Assembly (NCBI GenBank): GCA_023262255.1 | Contig: JALRBT010000003.1 | Coordinates: forward strand, 1 to 52,716 | Length of the DNA stretch: 52,716 nt | Direction of reading: 5' to 3' | Source: Ilumatobacteraceae bacterium | Lineage (GTDB): Bacteria > Actinomycetota > Acidimicrobiia > Acidimicrobiales > Ilumatobacteraceae | Shown: one piece after another, positions 1 to 11,132 of the stretch | Layout: each line of letters starts with the position of its first letter | How positions within the stretch are numbered: the stretch's first letter is position 1 | Notes under the pieces: generated by a model | What the model was told of the DNA's origin: nothing | The model's input: only the letters and a program-made list of their open reading frames with translations | Databases searched by the model: none | Position numbers and translations under genes: made by a program

Positions 1-2
1 AG

Positions 3-509
3 AACATCGAACTGCCGTTGGAGCTGAAAGGTTGGGAGAAGTCGGATCGTCGCGCACGCGCGGACGAAATGCTCCAACTGGTGCAGCTACCCGAATTCGG
101 TGACCACTATCCGTGGCAGTTGTCGGGTGGTATGCAACAACGTATCGCCATCGCTCGGGCGCTCGCGGCACATCCACCGATCCTCTTGATGGACGAACCA
201 TTCGGAGCACTCGACGAGATGACTCGCGAGTACATGCAGGGCGAGTTGCTGCGAATTTGTGCGGCCACCGGCACCACGGTGGTGTTCGTGACGCACTCGA
301 TACCCGAAGCGGTGTACCTGTCGAATCGCGTCGTCGTGATGTCGCCACGCCCCGGACGAATCACCAAAGTGGTCGACGTTGCACTCGGCGCCGATCGCAC
401 GGAGGACACCCGTAATCGAACACCGTTCTTCGAAGCCATCACCGCGGTACGCGAGGGGCTGCGCGGCATGCATGCCGCGAACGTGGGAATGGGTCACGAC
501 GACCGATGA
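3..509 (+). CDS. ABC transporter ATP-binding protein (nitrate/sulfonate/taurine-type), 5' truncated by window start
   Basis: Open frame continues to the window edge (NIELPLELKG...). Signature LSGGMQQRIAIARAL, Walker B ILLMDEPFGALD, H-loop VTHSIPEAV. ATGA overlap with next gene. Confidence 0.93.
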   Translation, partial: NIELPLELKGWEKSDRRARADEMLQLVQLPEFGDHYPWQLSGGMQQRIAIARALAAHPPILLMDEPFGALDEMTREYMQGELLRICAATGTTVVFVTHSIPEAVYLSNRVVVMSPRPGRITKVVDVALGADRTEDTRNRTPFFEAITAVREGLRGMHAANVGMGHDDR

Positions 510-1285
510 TCAAGGTTGGTGGCTCACTTGGAACCTGGTTGGGCAAGGTGCTGCCGGCGGTGGTCTTCGGTGGACTCTTCCTCGGAATCTGGGAATGGGC
601 GGTGAGATTCTTCGAACTCAAGCCGTACTTCCTCACTGCGCCGTCGGCGATCTGGGAGCAGTTCGTGAAGAACTTCCCCTTGATACGCGGTGCGGCGACG
701 GTGTCCGGAACCAATGCACTGGTCGGCCTCGTTGCCGGAACCGTGTTGGGAGTGGCGATGAGTTTCGTGCTTAGCCGCTTCAGGTTTCTCAATCAGATCA
801 TCACGCCATTGGCCGTTGCGCTGAACGCCGTCCCCATCTTCGTGCTCGTTGCGGTGCTCAACAACATGTACTCGATCACCAGTGAAGTTCCGCGCCGCAT
901 CATGGTGGCGCTCGTGGTGTACTTCATCGTGTTGGTGAACGTGGCGCGTGGACTCACCCAGGTGTCGTCGACCCACGTGGAATTGATGCGTTCGTACGCC
1001 GCCAGCGACGTCGCCATCCTGCGAAAAGTTCGGATCCCCAATGCCATTCCGTTCCTCTTCGTTTCGCTCAAGATTGCGGCCCCGGCGGCCGTGATCACCG
1101 CGTTCGTGAGCGAGTATTTCGGGGGTTCTCAGAACGGGCTGGGAAGCCGAATCTCCAGCAACATCGCGAATTCCAAGAATGCCGCGGGCTGGGCCTACGT
1201 TCTGGGGGCCTGCCTGCTTGGGCTACTGTTCTACTCATTCTCCGTAGTAATGGAGGGCCTCAACCGAAAGGGACGGGCAAGGTAA
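506..1285 (+). CDS. ABC transporter permease (SsuC/ThiX-like)
   Basis: 259 aa, multiple TM segments, EAA-like loop 'ELMRSYAASDVAILRKVRIPNAIPFLFVSLKIAAPAAVI'. Coupled to ATPase gene. Confidence 0.9.
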   Translation: MIKVGGSLGTWLGKVLPAVVFGGLFLGIWEWAVRFFELKPYFLTAPSAIWEQFVKNFPLIRGAATVSGTNALVGLVAGTVLGVAMSFVLSRFRFLNQIITPLAVALNAVPIFVLVAVLNNMYSITSEVPRRIMVALVVYFIVLVNVARGLTQVSSTHVELMRSYAASDVAILRKVRIPNAIPFLFVSLKIAAPAAVITAFVSEYFGGSQNGLGSRISSNIANSKNAAGWAYVLGACLLGLLFYSFSVVMEGLNRKGRAR

Positions 1286-1298
1286 AACAACACAACAT

Positions 1299-1316
1299 CT
1301 GAATGTTCGCATTCAG
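1299..1316 (+). promoter_or_regulatory. Intercistronic hairpin CTGAATG-TTCG-CATTCAG
   Basis: Perfect 7-bp inverted repeat with TTCG loop between permease stop and substrate-binding-protein SD/start. Confidence 0.55.
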
Positions 1317-1333
1317 AAGGGGAGAGAAAACAC

Positions 1334-2524
1334 ATGAAGAAGCGTTCAATACGGGTTGCCTTTGCGGGCATCGCCGCACTGTCACTCCTCGTAGCCGCCT
1401 GTGGTGGTAGCGATGATGAGGCAGCGGATGATGTCGCCGAGGAGACCGCGGAGGAATCGACCGACGAGGCAGCAGCAGACACCTGCACCACGCCGACACC
1501 GGTCAAGCTGCAACTGCAGTGGTTCATCCAAGCCCAGTTCGCCGGCTACTTTGCCGCGCAAGACCAGGGCTTCTATGCAGACCAGTGCCTCGACGTAACC
1601 ATCGTCGAGGGTGGTGTCGATATCGTTCCGCAAACCGAGTTGGCCAACGGCAACGTTGACTTCGCAATTTCGTGGGTCTCCAAGGCCCTCGCCAGTCGCG
1701 AAGCCGGTGCCGACATCGTGAACATCGCGCAGGTGTTCCAGCGTTCGGGAACCCTGCAGGTGTCGTTCAAGGACAAGAACATCACCAAGCCCGAGGATTT
1801 CGCCGGCAAGAAGATCGGCAACTGGGGTTACGGCAACGAGTTCGAAATCTTCGCGGCGCTCACCAAGGCGGGTCTCGACCCGGCCAAGGACGTCTCGCTC
1901 GTACAACAGCAGTTCGACATGTCAGGTCTTTTGGCTGGCGACATCGATGCTGCTGAAGCGATGACCTACAACGAGTACGCACAAGTACTCGAAGCGGTCA
2001 ACCCAGCGACCGGTGCGCTGTACACGGCCGACGACTTCAACGTCGTTTCCTACGAGGACGCCGGCGTGGGTATGTTGCAGGACGCCATCTGGGCGTCAGG
2101 TGAGCGTCTCGCCAGCGATGCTGCGTACGCAGACACCGCGGCGAAGTTCGTCGCTGCATCCCTCCAGGGTTGGGCGTACTGCCGCGACAACGTCGAGGCA
2201 TGCCGCGACATCGTGTTGGCAAAGGGTTCCAAGCTCGGCGCCAGCCACCAGTTGTGGCAGATGAACGAAGTCAACAAGTTGATCTGGCCCGCCTCCAGCG
2301 GCGTTGGCTACATCGATGAGGCTGCGTGGAACCGCACGGCAACGCTGTCGCAGGAAACCAAGAACCTCGAAGGCGGTACGGTGCTCACCGCGGCACCCGA
2401 TGCAGGGGCGTACACCAACGACATCGTGACGAAGGCACTCGACATCCTTGCGGGTCTCGGTGTGGACACGTCCGGTTCGTCGTACGCGCCGATCGACGTC
2501 ACCCTCAACGAAGGTGGCAACTAA
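1334..2524 (+). CDS. ABC transporter substrate-binding lipoprotein, NMT1/THI5-like family
   Basis: Lipobox LVAACGG; 'KLQLQWFIQAQFAGYFAAQDQGFY...VEGGVDIVPQTELANGNVDFAISW' typical of THI5/NMT1-like binding proteins. SD aaggggagag upstream. Confidence 0.9.
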   Translation: MKKRSIRVAFAGIAALSLLVAACGGSDDEAADDVAEETAEESTDEAAADTCTTPTPVKLQLQWFIQAQFAGYFAAQDQGFYADQCLDVTIVEGGVDIVPQTELANGNVDFAISWVSKALASREAGADIVNIAQVFQRSGTLQVSFKDKNITKPEDFAGKKIGNWGYGNEFEIFAALTKAGLDPAKDVSLVQQQFDMSGLLAGDIDAAEAMTYNEYAQVLEAVNPATGALYTADDFNVVSYEDAGVGMLQDAIWASGERLASDAAYADTAAKFVAASLQGWAYCRDNVEACRDIVLAKGSKLGASHQLWQMNEVNKLIWPASSGVGYIDEAAWNRTATLSQETKNLEGGTVLTAAPDAGAYTNDIVTKALDILAGLGVDTSGSSYAPIDVTLNEGGN

Positions 2525-2570
2525 ATAGGTTGACCGGACGCAGCGAGACACGCTGCAAACGTCGCACTCG

Positions 2571-2612
2571 AGGGTGCGGGTCGCAACTGCGGCCCGCACC
2601 CTTGGTGTTTGT
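2571..2612 (+). terminator. Putative intrinsic terminator after ABC operon
   Basis: Perfect 10-bp stem agggtgcggg...cccgcaccct (2571-2580/2593-2602), followed by a weak T-containing tract. Confidence 0.5.
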
Positions 2613-2637
2613 GGGCCAGTGAACCCTCGCGGGCCCT

Positions 2638-4185
2638 ATGCTTCCAAGCAGGGACGCCATGTGCATCATCTGTCAGTCGGCCACGGCGGCTGCGGCAATG
2701 ATTACGGCGTTCCTGCCGGTGGCACCAGACGTGGCAGGTCCGAACGATGGACTGGCCAGCCCGCCCGTGGTCATGACCGAGGCGGCGGAGTCACCACCGA
2801 CAATCGCTGGCAAACGTTGCGTGCGACCTCGGGTGGTGCGTACCGTCGCGGGAGTGCGGTATCGCTGCACCCCGATCGGTCGGTCATTGAAGTGGCATCG
2901 AGTAGGCACGGCCTCAGGTGCGAACTCCTCGATGCCGTCGAGTACCACGTCGGCGCCAACCACCACATCGACAACGGTGGAACCGTATCGGCAACCATCG
3001 GTGACGAGTTCATCCGCCGATCAGTGTCGGCTGCGAGACCAGAGCACTCAGCGACGAACGTTCGGACACCTTCTGGCCGGCTTTCCGGTGATCGAAACGA
3101 ACTTTGCCTCGCGCGGAGTGTTCACGTTCGCTCTCGTACCGATCGACTTCTCGGATCTTCCCGGTGATTCGGGGGTCATCGCAAGGGTGGATGATCAGAT
3201 GCAACTCACGACCGACTGGTACGACATGGTGTCCGAAGGTCGTGTGAAGATCGAGTGGCGGGTACATCGGAACTGGGTCCGAGTTCCGGGTGACTCGGGT
3301 AGCTACGCCATGAATCGATCGCGAAGCGACGACAACAAGCTTGCAAAAGCGGCGTTTGCGGCGGCGGATCCAAGCGTTGACTTCGGCGGAGTGCGCGCAG
3401 TTGCCTTCGTGCTGCCCGCCGGCCAGACCTTCATGGCCGAAGGAGTACAGGGGTTCCTGCACAGTGAGTTCGGTTCCGAGGGGGGATTCGCGACTGCGGA
3501 GGGACGCGTTTACAACTACATGATCGCCGGCGCATATTTCGACCGGCAATACAAGAATTACTGGTCGTACTGGGCGCACGAGACGGGACACATGTTCCCT
3601 CTTCCTGATTTGTACGATCAGAACACCCAGTGGTGGATCGGCAAGCAGACCGAGATCCCGGGTGGACCGTTCTCGGGTTTCGACATGATGGCGGCACAGG
3701 ACGGACCCAGCCGAACGTTGAGTAGTTGGCTGCGCTTCGTCATGGGTTGGCTCGCCGATTCGCAGGTGTTTTGCAAACCGGTTACGGAGTTGACCGAAGC
3801 CCAGGTGACGCTCGTTCCGATCGATGACAGAAAGTCCGGAGTGAAGACGGTGCTGGTGCCGCTTTCGAACTCGAAATTGTTGGTCGTGGAGTCCAGACGT
3901 GCAAATACCAAGTTCGACTGTGAGGGTACGGGTACCTCGACGCCGACCTGGCGCGCCCGGAACGGCGTCATCGTGTACACCGCGGATCTCTTGCTCGGGC
4001 ACGGCGAAGGCTTCCAGGCGCTCGTGGCGCCGGCGAGCCGTGGATTGCAGAGCCTGGCAACGTGCTCATCGCCACGGCAATACGACGCCATCCTCGAGAT
4101 TGGCGATGTAGTGACGAGCAACGGCGTACGAGTTCGAGTGCTCAGCAGCGGTCTCTACGACACCGTCGAGATAACACGACCGTGA
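2638..4185 (+). CDS. Secreted M6-like metalloprotease domain protein
   Basis: 515 aa; HETGHMFPLPDLYD aligns with the M6 HExxHxxGLPDLYD zinc motif. N-terminal 'GKRCVRPRVVRTVAGVRYRCTPIGRSLKWH' Cys motif and Ser/Thr linker. Start uncertain. Confidence 0.75.
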   Translation: MLPSRDAMCIICQSATAAAAMITAFLPVAPDVAGPNDGLASPPVVMTEAAESPPTIAGKRCVRPRVVRTVAGVRYRCTPIGRSLKWHRVGTASGANSSMPSSTTSAPTTTSTTVEPYRQPSVTSSSADQCRLRDQSTQRRTFGHLLAGFPVIETNFASRGVFTFALVPIDFSDLPGDSGVIARVDDQMQLTTDWYDMVSEGRVKIEWRVHRNWVRVPGDSGSYAMNRSRSDDNKLAKAAFAAADPSVDFGGVRAVAFVLPAGQTFMAEGVQGFLHSEFGSEGGFATAEGRVYNYMIAGAYFDRQYKNYWSYWAHETGHMFPLPDLYDQNTQWWIGKQTEIPGGPFSGFDMMAAQDGPSRTLSSWLRFVMGWLADSQVFCKPVTELTEAQVTLVPIDDRKSGVKTVLVPLSNSKLLVVESRRANTKFDCEGTGTSTPTWRARNGVIVYTADLLLGHGEGFQALVAPASRGLQSLATCSSPRQYDAILEIGDVVTSNGVRVRVLSSGLYDTVEITRP

Positions 4186-4796
4186 GTAGTGCCCGAGAGC
4201 ATTGGGATACTGCGTACGACACGAAGTCGGTTGTCGAGCGCTCCTGGTCGAGTGACGCCGAGACATCGGTTCGACTCATCACGCGGTACGCGCCAACGCG
4301 ACGCGAATCAATCGTCGATGTCGGGGCAGGGGCGTCGCCGCTTGCCACGCGATTGGTGAGCGCGGGCTACCTCGACGTGACCGTGGTCGACATCTCCCAA
4401 CGTGCCATCGATGAGGCTCGAACTTCGTCACCGATGTCGACGGCGGTCAGCTGGGTGTGTGCCGACGTTCGAACGTGGGAGCCCGAGCGAACATTCGACG
4501 TCTGGCACGATCGCGCCGTATTGCACTTCTTGTCCGACTCCGTGGAGCGCGCGGCATATGCACGACTCGCTCGCCGAACGGTGAACGGTGGCGGGCTTCT
4601 CATCGTGTCGTGCTTTGCCGAGGACGGACCCGAAACGTGCTCCGGCCTACCCGTTGCGCGCGCGACGCACGAGCAACTCAGTGCACTGTTCGATGACGGG
4701 TTCCACGTTGTCGAGCAGTTTCGCGAGGCTCACGTCACCCCGTGGGGCAGTGAACAGCCGTTCAACTGGCTGGTGTTGCGGCGCTACCCGACGTAG
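4182..4796 (+). CDS. SAM-dependent class I methyltransferase
   Basis: GTG start overlapping previous stop (GTGA). 'IVDVGAGASPLATRLVSAGYLDVTVVDISQRAI' motif I/II; 'TFDVWHDRAVLHFL'. Confidence 0.85.
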   Translation: MSSAREHWDTAYDTKSVVERSWSSDAETSVRLITRYAPTRRESIVDVGAGASPLATRLVSAGYLDVTVVDISQRAIDEARTSSPMSTAVSWVCADVRTWEPERTFDVWHDRAVLHFLSDSVERAAYARLARRTVNGGGLLIVSCFAEDGPETCSGLPVARATHEQLSALFDDGFHVVEQFREAHVTPWGSEQPFNWLVLRRYPT

Positions 4797-6127
4797 TACT
4801 TGTCGGCGATGTTCAGGGCCTCGTCGATGATGGCCAGCCCCGTTCGCAGATCCGCTTCGCTCGTGGTGCACGGTGGCACCACGTGGATGCGGTTGAAGTG
4901 CGTGAACGGCCACATGCCCTGTTGCTTGCAGAATGCGACGATTTCGGCCATGGGTTTGGAGTCCGCACCCGAGGCGTTGAACGGCACGTAGGGCGCACGG
5001 CTGTCGCGATTGGTGACGAGTTCGATCGCCCAGAACATTCCCAGCCCACGTACGTCGCCCACCGATGGGTGCTTGTCCTTCAGTCGATCGAGCTCCGGTG
5101 CAACGACGTTCTCGGCCATTTTGCGTACGTGCTCCAGCACCTTCTCTTCCTTGAAGATGTTGATCGACGCAACAGCGGCGGCACAGGCAAGCGGATGACC
5201 CATGTAGGTGAGACCACCCGGATAGACACGTTCCTTGAACGAGTCGGCGATCTTCTGGCTGATGACCACGCCTCCGAGCGGCACGTAGCCGGAGTTCACG
5301 CCCTTGGCAAAACAGATGAGATCGGGGGTGACGTGCCACTTGTTGACGGCGAACCATTCTCCGCACCGACCGAAACCAGCCATCACTTCATCGCACATCA
5401 TGACGATGCCGTACTTGGTGCACAGGTCGCGAACGCCCTGCAGGTACCCCTCGGGCGGAACCAGGATGCCGTTGGTGCCGACGACGGTCTCCAAACCGAT
5501 CATCGCAACGGTGTGCGGACCCTCGACCATGAGGACGTCCTCCAGATGTTGCAGCGCGCGTTCGCACTCTTCCTTTTCGTTCGAGGAGTGGAATGCGGAA
5601 CGATACGGATACGGACCCCAGAATTTGACGGCACCCGAGGCACCGGTTTCGTTGGGCCAACGGCGTGGATCACCGGTGAGCGCAATCGCGCCCGACGTGG
5701 AACCGTGGTACGAGCGGTACATGGTGAGGATCTTGTGGCGACCGGTGTGCAACTTGGCGAGGCGAACCGCATTCTCGGCCGCCTCGGCACCGCCGTTGGT
5801 GAAGAACACCATGTTCAAGTCGCCGGGAGCAACCTCGGCAATAAGTCGTGCCGCTTCCGAGCGCATTTCGTTGGCATGGAACGGCGCGATGGTGCACATC
5901 TTTGCCGCATACTCCTGGATTGCCTTCACCAGTTTGGGGTGCTGGTGACCGATGTTGACGTTAACGAGTTGGCTGGAGAAGTCGAGATACTTCTTTCCGT
6001 TGGAGTCCCAGATGTACGAGCCCTCCGCTTTGACGATGTCGACTGGATCGATCAGCCCCTGTGCCGACCACGAATGAAACACGTGCTTGCGGTCGTCCAG
6101 ATAGGCCCTTGTTTTTTCACTGCTCAT
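4784..6127 (-). CDS. Class III PLP-dependent aminotransferase (omega-amino-acid/taurine-pyruvate aminotransferase-like)
   Basis: 447 aa. 'FFTNGGAEAAENAVRLAK', 'MMCDEVMAGFGRCGEWFA', PLP Lys in 'DLICFAKGVNSGYVPLGGV'. Confidence 0.9.
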   Translation of the reverse strand: MSSEKTRAYLDDRKHVFHSWSAQGLIDPVDIVKAEGSYIWDSNGKKYLDFSSQLVNVNIGHQHPKLVKAIQEYAAKMCTIAPFHANEMRSEAARLIAEVAPGDLNMVFFTNGGAEAAENAVRLAKLHTGRHKILTMYRSYHGSTSGAIALTGDPRRWPNETGASGAVKFWGPYPYRSAFHSSNEKEECERALQHLEDVLMVEGPHTVAMIGLETVVGTNGILVPPEGYLQGVRDLCTKYGIVMMCDEVMAGFGRCGEWFAVNKWHVTPDLICFAKGVNSGYVPLGGVVISQKIADSFKERVYPGGLTYMGHPLACAAAVASINIFKEEKVLEHVRKMAENVVAPELDRLKDKHPSVGDVRGLGMFWAIELVTNRDSRAPYVPFNASGADSKPMAEIVAFCKQQGMWPFTHFNRIHVVPPCTTSEADLRTGLAIIDEALNIADKYYVG

Positions 6128-6156
6128 ACGGAAAGCCTACTTGTCGCTACGTTGCG

Positions 6157-7437
6157 CTACGGGTGGAGTCCACGCAATTGATGTGCATCGGCGAGTGCCT
6201 TCACGCCCAACACGGAGGCCGCCCTCCGGTAGGAGAGCGAGTGTTCCTCGGAGAACGCGTGCAAACGTTTGAACGCCGATCGCATCGTGGAAACCACGGA
6301 GGCATTCACCTCGTCTTCGTCCCACTGCAGGTGGGCGTAGTTCTGACACTGCTCGAGGTAGGAACACGTAACACCCCCAGCGTTGGCAAAGATGTCGGGC
6401 ACCACGATGACACCGCGATCATTGAGCACGTCGTCGGCTGCGGGCGTTAGCGGACCATTCGCACCCTCGATTACATACTTTGCCGTGAGTAGACCCGCTT
6501 CGCGGGCATCGATTGCATCCCCGAGTGCACAGGGCAGCGCGATATCGGAGGGCAGTGCGAACACGTCGGCAGAATGCTCGACCCCTCGTGCAATGACCTC
6601 ACCGACTCCGGCATCCACCACGCTCTCGATGCCCTGCTGCTTGGCGATGACGAGCGCGTCAACGTCAAGACCCTTCTCGCTTGCGATGACGCCACCGACA
6701 TCGGAGACTCCGACGATCCGCGCACCCCAGCCGACGGCGAGTCGCGCAGCCCACATACCGACGTTGCCGAACCCCTGGATGACGATTCGCTTCCCCTCGA
6801 TCGACGTACCTCGCGTCTGGCATGCCAGAGATGCCGCCTCCACCACGCCACGCCCGGTTGCCGAATCGCGACCGAGGGAACCCCCGAGTGCGAGCGGTTT
6901 GCCGGTCACCACTCCCGGAACCGCATGGCCGATGCCGATGGAGTACTGGTCCATGACCCATGCCATGACCTGGGCGTTGGTGCCGACATCGGGAGCGGGG
7001 ACATCCTTGTCCGGACCCAGAAAGGCGAAGATCTCGGACACGTATCGGCGGGTGACACGTTCCAATTCGCGGGGGCTCAGCAACTTTGGGTCGACTGCGA
7101 TACCACCCTTGGCGCCACCGAGTGGAAGATTCATCAATGCGGTCTTGAGCGACATCGCAGCCGCGAGCGACACGGTCTCCTCGCGATTCACCGATGGGTG
7201 GTAGCGAATACCGCCCTTGCCCGGACCACGCGTGATGTTGTGTTGAACCCGCCAACCGGTGAAACGAACGCGGGTGCCATCGTCGCGACGGATCGGAATC
7301 GACACTTCCAGTACTCGACGAGGGGCGATGAGATTTTCAATCACACCGTCCTCCAGTTGCAGCCACGCTCCCGCCTCGCGCATGCGGTACTCCACCGAGG
7401 TGAGTGACTGGTCCGCCGTGGGCTCTGGTGATGTCAT
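6157..7437 (-). CDS. Glu/Leu/Phe/Val dehydrogenase (glutamate dehydrogenase)
   Basis: 'GKGGIRYHPSVNREETVSLAAAMSLKTALMNLPLGGAKGGI' active-site region; Rossmann 'VIQGFGNVGMWAARL'. Start MTSPEP at 7437. Confidence 0.92.
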   Translation of the reverse strand: MTSPEPTADQSLTSVEYRMREAGAWLQLEDGVIENLIAPRRVLEVSIPIRRDDGTRVRFTGWRVQHNITRGPGKGGIRYHPSVNREETVSLAAAMSLKTALMNLPLGGAKGGIAVDPKLLSPRELERVTRRYVSEIFAFLGPDKDVPAPDVGTNAQVMAWVMDQYSIGIGHAVPGVVTGKPLALGGSLGRDSATGRGVVEAASLACQTRGTSIEGKRIVIQGFGNVGMWAARLAVGWGARIVGVSDVGGVIASEKGLDVDALVIAKQQGIESVVDAGVGEVIARGVEHSADVFALPSDIALPCALGDAIDAREAGLLTAKYVIEGANGPLTPAADDVLNDRGVIVVPDIFANAGGVTCSYLEQCQNYAHLQWDEDEVNASVVSTMRSAFKRLHAFSEEHSLSYRRAASVLGVKALADAHQLRGLHP

Positions 7438-7487
7438 TGCGATGAGCGGCTCCGTTGCCGCTTCACGAAATGTTAGACGATGCAAAG

Positions 7488-7525
7488 AAAACATTCCGGA
7501 AACACTTCCCACACAGGGGTGAAAC
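7488..7525 (+). promoter_or_regulatory. Candidate GlnR-type binding site (AAAAC-n6-GAAAC-n6-CACAC-n6-GAAAC)
   Basis: Four AC dinucleotides exactly 11 bp apart (7491, 7502, 7513, 7524) in the divergent region between glutamate dehydrogenase and amt-glnB. Matches the published GlnR architecture gTnAC-n6-GaAAC x2. Confidence 0.5.
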
Positions 7526-7619
7526 CTTGATGATTTAACGTGGTCGTCGCCGGGCCAACGACGTCTCCGCAGTCCATAGCCACCTCGCTCAAATGCAGCG
7601 ATATCCAAAGGAGGTCACG

Positions 7620-9400
<1,781 letters not shown>

Positions 9401-9432
9401 CGTCGAGGCCTCGTGGTGCGTCGAGACGCGAT

Positions 9433-9963
9433 TTAGCGCTTGCGACGTTCGCGCCGCGCAGCGCGCTTTGCCTCCTGCTCTGCAGCATCCGGCTTTGCGC
9501 GTACCACCGGGGCGGCGGCCGGAATCTTGAACCGGTCGTCCTCGTTGACGAGGCGACGGAAACCACCGAGCGCCACCGAGTACTGCACGGCCATGAGTCG
9601 AACGGCGTCGAGCGTGAACTTCTCGATGGCGTCGGGAATCAGCGACTGAAGATCTTCGTAGGACGGATCGTCGCTGGCATCGCCGAGCGTGTCGACGAAG
9701 TACTCGGTGCACGGCTCGCTCAACAGCACGCCGGCATCGATGATCGACTTGCGAGCCACCATGCCGGTGCGAATGTTGGCCGCAAGAGTGGTGGCGTCGT
9801 CGTACGCGCCACGACGCAGCCCGACGCCCCGCGCGAACGGATCACGCAGCGACTCGGGCAAGGCGAGCGCCAGGGCCGTGAGCGACTCGTCGGTAATCGT
9901 GGCGAAGACGGCGACATACCGCCGTTCCACCAGAATCTGATCACGGGCAAGGTTCATTGGCAC
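9433..9963 (-). CDS. Conserved hypothetical protein
   Basis: 176 aa, no motif recognised; basic C-terminus (KRAARRERRKR). Confidence 0.7.
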   Translation of the reverse strand: MPMNLARDQILVERRYVAVFATITDESLTALALALPESLRDPFARGVGLRRGAYDDATTLAANIRTGMVARKSIIDAGVLLSEPCTEYFVDTLGDASDDPSYEDLQSLIPDAIEKFTLDAVRLMAVQYSVALGGFRRLVNEDDRFKIPAAAPVVRAKPDAAEQEAKRAARRERRKR

Positions 9964-10021
9964 GATGAATCAACTCTTGACAATCGAGACAAGAAATGAC
10001 GGGGCACTACCCCGTGACAAT

Positions 10022-10225
10022 TCAGCTGATGGCTTTGACGTTGTGCGCTTCGACACCCTTGCGGCCTTGACCGAGTTCGAACTCGACCTGTTGGCCCGCA
10101 ACGAGAGTGCGGCGCCCGGTGCCTTCGATGTTGGAGAAGTGAACGAACACATCCTGCTCGCCCTCGCGAGAGATGAATCCGAAACCCTTCTCGTCATTGA
10201 AGAACTTGACGGTACCGGTTGGCAT
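10022..10225 (-). CDS. cspA: Cold-shock protein (CspA family)
   Basis: 67 aa '[35 protein letters not shown]', RNP1/RNP2 motifs. Confidence 0.97.
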   Translation of the reverse strand: MPTGTVKFFNDEKGFGFISREGEQDVFVHFSNIEGTGRRTLVAGQQVEFELGQGRKGVEAHNVKAIS

Positions 10226-10344
10226 GATTACTCATTTCTTTTTTGCTATTGGCACATCGAATGATGTGTCGTCACTCCACACTACTGAGGCACCCGACGG
10301 TTTCCTAGCCCTTCGGTGCACTTTCTGGCGGGTGATGATCGTTT

Positions 10345-11132
10345 CTAACGGGTGACCACCGCCTGCAGTTCACGCACCCTGAGCTGATGGGATGTCCCCA
10401 AGCGCAGGTCGGGCAAATGACCCGACCCGCCGAAGTTGGTGCGCCACGTTACCGACCACACCACATCAATTCGGGCTCGAAACGTGCCGCCGTCCCGTAC
10501 GGAAGAGGGAACAGGATACTCGTACATGCAATCGGTGGTGATGAATGATGAGAGCAATGGCGTCCACGGCACGCCTGGGCCGTCGCACTCGACGACGCTG
10601 TCCGAACCGTCACCCGGGTGGAATTCCAGTGCCTTCGGGGTGGCGGTGGTGGTCATCGTGAGAATGCCGCGGGGGGTGGGCACTTGCGCCGTGACCGACA
10701 CGGGAATCCACAGCGCAGGGTGCACCCAGAACCAGGTGGGGGTATTGACGACCCCTCGTAGTGGTGGTGGGGAGAACTGTTGATCCAGCAACGGCACTTG
10801 CTCTCGTACCACGTCTCGGGATGATTCGGCGATCGTCTCGGTGCTCACCTCGGGCACCCATACGAGTATCGAGTCGTCCTCTCGCGTGCACGGGTGCAGT
10901 ACCCACTGGGTGCCGTTCCAGTCGCGGGTCGTGGCACCGGTCCGTCCACCGAGCCCGTAGGTGGGCAAAGGCAGCTCCAGTCGCACGTGCTGAGCGAATG
11001 TCGTGAGTCGTACGATACGCCGGCAAAGATGTGGTCGCCGTCGACACCTGCGTCGCTTGCGTGGGTGATCGGGACTCGAGACGTCGGTAGCAGGGTGAGA
11101 AACACCACTCCGAATGTGATCGAGCGTTTCAT
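10345..11132 (-). pseudogene. Secreted hypothetical protein, apparent frameshift
   Basis: Signal-peptide start MKRSITFGVVFLTLLPTSRVPITHAS at 11132 (ATGA overlap with upstream lipoprotein gene) reads to a stop at 10845. The remaining long coding frame (ORF ending 10345) joins near 11020-11030. Confidence 0.6.

Noticed and set aside
4883-6181. 432-aa plus-strand ORF antisense to the aminotransferase
   Set aside because: No recognisable motifs; complementary strand is an unambiguous class III aminotransferase.
10226-10344. Possible RNA thermometer in the cspA upstream region
   Set aside because: The 119-bp upstream region could be a 5' UTR, but I could not identify a specific conserved structure by eye.
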